The notes beneath the pieces are model-generated. The model saw nothing but the letters and a program-made list of their open reading frames with translations, was not told the origin of the DNA and searched no databases. Both the position numbers and the translations under genes were made by a program. Shown here piece after piece: positions 5,729 to 7,991 of a stretch of 7,991 nt of DNA. Source of the DNA: Bacillota bacterium. Lineage in GTDB: Bacteria > Bacillota > Clostridia > Peptostreptococcales > Anaerovoracaceae. The first letter of the stretch is position 1. Each line of letters starts with the position of its first letter. The stretch is taken from NCBI GenBank assembly GCA_017534025.1, contig JAFWDF010000112.1, positions 1 to 7,991 of the forward strand, written 5' to 3'.

Positions 5729-6592
5729 CTAGCTCCATCTGCGTTTCTGGATCGCCTGCACCGACAGGAACACAAACAGACCGCAGACCGACAGATAATA
5801 GATCACCGCAGAAAGATTGAACGTCTGATTCATAATATCATCGAAACGGGCAATCAGTGACAGTGAAGATAAAGCACCGGCAAAAGCCCCTTCCAGAATC
5901 GTCTTTTTCGCAAAGAACAGGATGGTCAGGACGACGATGCCGGCTGCCGCCACGCCGCCGCTGATAATATAATTCCTGGTCAGATAGTATACCAGCAGCG
6001 CGATCAGCAGAATGACCGCGAAAAAGCACACGTACGAACCGCGGGCAGAAGTCGGAAGCAGATTCGAAAAACCGTTCACCAGCTGCAGGAGCAGCAGGAT
6101 AAAGAAGGTTCCCACCGCCGCGATGACCTGGCTCTCGGTCAGTGTGGAGATAAACATCCCTATAGCAATGTACGCCGATCCCAGCAGGAAAAATTCCAGA
6201 ATGGCAATGAAATCCACTGCCAGTGATCCGCCGCCGTAAAAATGGATAATGATCGGCGCCAGGCACATTACCAGGCAGCAGATGCCCAGCAATGCGATCA
6301 TGGACAGATATTTTCCCATGACAATATCGGTTACCGATACCGGAGAGGTCAGCAGCAGCTGATCCGTCTTCGCCCGCTTCTCTTCCGCAAAGCTCCGCAT
6401 CGTCAGAATCGGCACGATCAGCAGGAAGATAATGGTAATGTTGGACAGCACCGCCGAAAAGTACGAATACCCCTGTACGAGATTAATCAGAACGAAAAAG
6501 ACGCCTACAAATGCCATCAGAGCCGCGATGAATACCGGGCCGGTCATTGTTCTGAAATACGAACGCAATTCTCTTTTAAAGATCGCCTGCAT
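5729..6592 (-). CDS. ABC-2 type permease (GldF-like)
   Basis: This 287-residue integral membrane protein has about six hydrophobic spans. The first cytosolic loop carries MRSFAEEKRAKTDQLLLTSPVS, the hallmark of ABC-2 permeases of the GldF/NosY type. An amphipathic MQAIFKRELRSYFRTMTGP leads into the first span. It should pair with the upstream ATPase to form the transport channel. The frame runs back to 6631, but the ATG at 6590-6592 has GGAGG (6599-6603) 6 nt upstream and gives the normal family start. The start lies inside the last codons of the ATPase gene (17-nt overlap), and the Shine-Dalgarno is encoded within that gene's acidic tail, so translation is probably coupled. Four or five bases separate its stop from the earliest GldG-like start codons. 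Confidence 0.92.
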   Translation of the reverse strand: MQAIFKRELRSYFRTMTGPVFIAALMAFVGVFFVLINLVQGYSYFSAVLSNITIIFLLIVPILTMRSFAEEKRAKTDQLLLTSPVSVTDIVMGKYLSMIALLGICCLVMCLAPIIIHFYGGGSLAVDFIAILEFFLLGSAYIAIGMFISTLTESQVIAAVGTFFILLLLQLVNGFSNLLPTSARGSYVCFFAVILLIALLVYYLTRNYIISGGVAAAGIVVLTILFFAKKTILEGAFAGALSSLSLIARFDDIMNQTFNLSAVIYYLSVCGLFVFLSVQAIQKRRWS

Positions 6593-7718
6593 GCTCTTCC
6601 TCCTTTCCGGACTCCCCGTCTGTTTCTTCACTTACTGTTTCTGCAGCTTCCTTTGAAGCCTCTTCTTCCGGCACATCCGCCTGCTCAATTTCTTCCGGCG
6701 CCGCCGTTTCCGGTTCGGATTCTTCCGGCACCGCCGCTTCCTCTTCAGAGTCTTCCGCTTCCGCTGCTTCCGCGAGCGCCGGATCTTCAGCTGTCAGTTC
6801 GAGGAATACATCTTCCAGCGTCGTTTCTGCACGATTCATCTGGATAATGGTGCACCCCGCTTCCGTAAACGCGCGGGCAATCTCCCCGCGGAGATCCTCC
6901 TGCGAGTCGTAGCGTATTTCCACCTCTACGGCCGCATCGTCCGCTGCCGCACTGCGCACCGAATACTCTGCAACATCCGGAAGAGCCTCTACTACCTTCC
7001 GTGCGGTTTCTTCCTCTGCCAGCGCAGTAATTTTCAGTACTGTCACAGGCTGCATGTTCTGCATCAGTTCCTCCGCCGGGCTGCTGGCAACCAGCTTTCC
7101 TTTGGAAATGATCATAATGTGATCGCAGACTTCACTGACTTCAGCGAGAATGTGAGAGCTGAGGATCACCGTATGTTCTTCGCCCAGCTGACGGATCAGC
7201 GAGCGGATTTCAATAATCTGCTTCGGGTCGAGTCCGACGGTCGGTTCATCCAGAACGAGAATGTCCGGTTTGCCGAGCAGCGCCTGGGCAAAGCCGACTC
7301 TCTGCTTATACCCTTTGGACAGATTGCGGATCAGCCTGTCCTCCACATCCTGCAGCTGCAGCGTTTCCTCCGCCCGGTCCACTTCCGCCGACCGGTCCGC
7401 TTTCGCGATACCCTTCAGCTCCGCCGCGAAATCCAGGTATTCCCGCACTGTCATCTCCTGATACAGCGGCGGCTGTTCCGGCAGATACCCGATGCAGGAT
7501 CTGGCCGCCCTCGGTTCCTTCAGGATATCGTGCCCGTTGATGAGCACATCTCCTTCGGTAGCCGCCAGATACCCGGTGATGATATTCATCGCCGTCGACT
7601 TTCCCGCTCCGTTCGGACCGAGAAATCCGTAGATCCGCCCTTTCTCGACATGAAAACTCAAGTCGTCCAGGGCGACGTTATTTCCGTACTTTTTTGTGAG
7701 ATTCCTGACCTCGATCAT
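6576..7718 (-). CDS. ABC transporter ATPase with long acidic tail (GldA-like)
   Basis: This 380-residue cytoplasmic ATPase should energise the adjoining permease. It has Walker A GPNGAGKST (34-42), Q-loop Q82, signature LSKGY (133-137; the LSKGY variant is common in GldA-type proteins), Walker B ILVLDEP (153-159) and the switch histidine H189. Residues about 220-309 form a DUF4162-like carboxy-terminal domain ending in TTLEDVFLELT, where most relatives stop. Beyond it come about 71 residues rich in Glu, Ala, Pro and Ser, with 30 acidic residues and only two lysines. The frame opens to 7793, but the start at 7716-7718 gives the normal MIEVRNLTKKYG beginning. Its ribosome binding site (GAAGGG, about 12 nt upstream) is weak and rather distant. 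The last 17 nt overlap the permease start. It is the first gene of the four-gene operon. Confidence 0.92.
   Translation of the reverse strand: MIEVRNLTKKYGNNVALDDLSFHVEKGRIYGFLGPNGAGKSTAMNIITGYLAATEGDVLINGHDILKEPRAARSCIGYLPEQPPLYQEMTVREYLDFAAELKGIAKADRSAEVDRAEETLQLQDVEDRLIRNLSKGYKQRVGFAQALLGKPDILVLDEPTVGLDPKQIIEIRSLIRQLGEEHTVILSSHILAEVSEVCDHIMIISKGKLVASSPAEELMQNMQPVTVLKITALAEEETARKVVEALPDVAEYSVRSAAADDAAVEVEIRYDSQEDLRGEIARAFTEAGCTIIQMNRAETTLEDVFLELTAEDPALAEAAEAEDSEEEAAVPEESEPETAAPEEIEQADVPEEEASKEAAETVSEETDGESGKEEEHAGDL
6663..6743. repeat. Imperfect 27-30 bp tandem repeat within the ATPase tail
   Basis: TTCTTCCGGC occurs at 6663-6672, 6690-6699 and 6720-6729 on the plus strand, spaced 27 and 30 bases. 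The last two copies continue similarly (GCCGCCGTTTCC and ACCGCCGCTTCC). The spacings are multiples of three, so the reading frame is kept and copies encode PEE/PEES-like acidic units. Confidence 0.6.
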
Positions 7719-7752
7719 AAAGTATACCGTCCCTTCAATAATAATGATTCCC

Positions 7753-7772
7753 TTGCCGGTATCATCCGGCAA
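7753..7772 (-). repeat. Second leader stem-loop of the export operon
   Basis: TTGCCGG and CCGGCAA form a perfect 7-bp inverted repeat around 6 nt, about 35 nt before the ATPase start. No T-run follows on the minus strand. It shares two bases with the T-run of the preceding hairpin, so forming this stem would mask part of that run. Confidence 0.5.
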
Positions 7773-7792
7773 AAATGCGGCCGCGCGCCGCA
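7771..7792 (-). terminator. Terminator-like hairpin at the 5' end of the export operon leader
   Basis: TGCGGC and GCCGCA (7776-7792) pair around a 5-nt loop and are followed on the minus strand by five Ts (7771-7775). It starts only a few bases after the predicted transcription start near 7795. It could be an attenuator, a 5' stabilising hairpin, or chance in a GC-rich patch. Confidence 0.4.
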
Positions 7793-7801
7793 CACTTACT
7801 T

Positions 7802-7829
7802 ATTCTATACCTGCAATGTGATAATTCAA
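7802..7829 (-). promoter_or_regulatory. Predicted promoter of the ABC/GldG operon
   Basis: TTGAAT (7824-7829, 4 of 6) and TAGAAT (7802-7807, 5 of 6) are 16 nt apart on the minus strand. It is the best candidate in the 273-bp region upstream of the ATPase gene; the TGTGA direct repeats lie just upstream of it, where an activator would bind. Confidence 0.5.
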
Positions 7830-7847
7830 TAATTTTTTTCAGAGTTT

Positions 7848-7874
7848 TGTGATGTAATTGTGAAAGCTCTGTGA
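7848..7874. promoter_or_regulatory. Three TGTGA direct repeats spaced by 11 bp
   Basis: TGTGA occurs at 7848-7852, 7859-7863 and 7870-7874 (plus strand; TCACA on the minus strand), exactly 11 bp from start to start. That places all copies on the same helix face, an arrangement typical of OmpR/PhoB-family response regulator sites. The block is about 20 bp upstream of the operon's predicted -35. A fourth TGTGA at 7817-7821 lies in the promoter spacer, out of phase. Confidence 0.5.
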
Positions 7875-7899
7875 CGAAACTTGATTTGCGGCAATTAGT

Positions 7900-7915
7900 C
7901 AGTTTTTTCAAACTG
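7900..7915. repeat. CAGTTT/AAACTG inverted repeat in the divergent region
   Basis: CAGTTT (7900-7905) and AAACTG (7910-7915) form a perfect 6-bp inverted repeat around TTTC. It could be an operator half-site pair; the stem is too AT-rich to be a convincing terminator even though Ts follow at 7919-7923 on the plus strand. Confidence 0.35.
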
Positions 7916-7921
7916 TCCTTT

Positions 7922-7950
7922 TTGGTTACTGTCGGAATCATTAATATTAT
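7922..7950 (+). promoter_or_regulatory. Predicted rightward promoter for a gene beyond the window
   Basis: TTGGTT (7922-7927) and TATTAT (7945-7950, 5 of 6) are 17 nt apart on the plus strand. AAGGCGG at 7981-7987 differs from AAGGAGG by one base and would place a start codon just past the window end. This implies a gene divergent from the export operon. The ATGs at 7968 and 7978 have no ribosome binding site. Confidence 0.45.
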
Positions 7951-7965
7951 GATAGAATATTAATG
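7939..7965. promoter_or_regulatory. Perfect 10-bp inverted repeat over the rightward -10: operator candidate
   Basis: CATTAATATT (7939-7948) and AATATTAATG (7956-7965) are exact inverted repeats around 7 nt. They cover the predicted -10 and transcription start of the rightward promoter, the position expected for a dimeric repressor operator. The divergent gene could encode that repressor, but it is outside the window. Confidence 0.5.
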
Positions 7966-7991
7966 TTATGCACAGTAATGAAGGCGGACAT

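Noticed and set aside
7719..7793. Longer ABC ATPase start beginning MRRAAAFL
   Set aside because: It would be encoded by the leader hairpins and adds residues before the standard MIEVRNLTKKYG start.
7848..7874. CRP/FNR-type site from the TGTGA motifs
   Set aside because: Such sites need an inverted TCACA partner. These copies are direct repeats with an 11-bp period.
7900..7923. Plus-strand intrinsic terminator (CAGTTT/AAACTG then Ts)
   Set aside because: The stem is only 6 AT-rich pairs, and no plus-strand gene precedes it.

Overview
The window looks like a chromosomal segment from a Gram-positive anaerobe of the Bacillota, most likely class Clostridia and plausibly Lachnospiraceae. This rests on an RNase Y amino-terminus, the maf-radC pair leading into a minD-type gene, a clostridial-style GldG/DUF4340 ABC export operon, a PurO-type IMP cyclohydrolase, strong AGGAGG ribosome binding sites, and roughly balanced base composition. 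The family placements come from reading the proteins; no search was run.

Nearly everything is transcribed leftwards (minus strand). From right to left the layout is: a divergent control region (about 7719-7991); a four-gene membrane operon (ABC ATPase, ABC-2 permease, GldG-like protein, DUF4340 protein; 7718 to 3726) with overlapping or almost touching genes, closed by a hairpin terminator; a single IMP cyclohydrolase gene (3594 to 2878) with its own promoter and a strong terminator; maf and radC (2643 to 1268) behind an extended -10 promoter; a MinD-like ATPase (1122 to 391) with its own promoter; and, at the left edge, a promoter, a structured leader and the first about 60 codons of an RNase Y gene, which stops being RNase Y-like at about position 39. 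No gene-free stretch exceeds 300 bases.

The ATPase and permease should form an ABC-2 exporter. GldG and the DUF4340 protein would be its membrane-anchored extracytoplasmic partners, so the operon is probably one envelope machine of unknown substrate. Maf (house-cleaning nucleotide pyrophosphatase), RadC (JAB/MPN domain) and MinD normally sit in a Firmicute cell-shape/division cluster with mreBCD and minC. Those genes are missing between radC and the MinD-like gene here. The MinD-like protein has Asn at both the signature-lysine position (11) and the switch I aspartate position (40), so it is probably not a standard MinD.

The points most worth a second look are the doubly substituted MinD-like ATPase in a reduced division locus, the broken RNase Y start region with no standard start codon, the highly acidic repeat-derived tail on the ABC ATPase, and 11-bp-spaced direct repeats upstream of the export operon. 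I see no CRISPR array, tRNA, rRNA, transposase, or clear evidence of a wholly new system.
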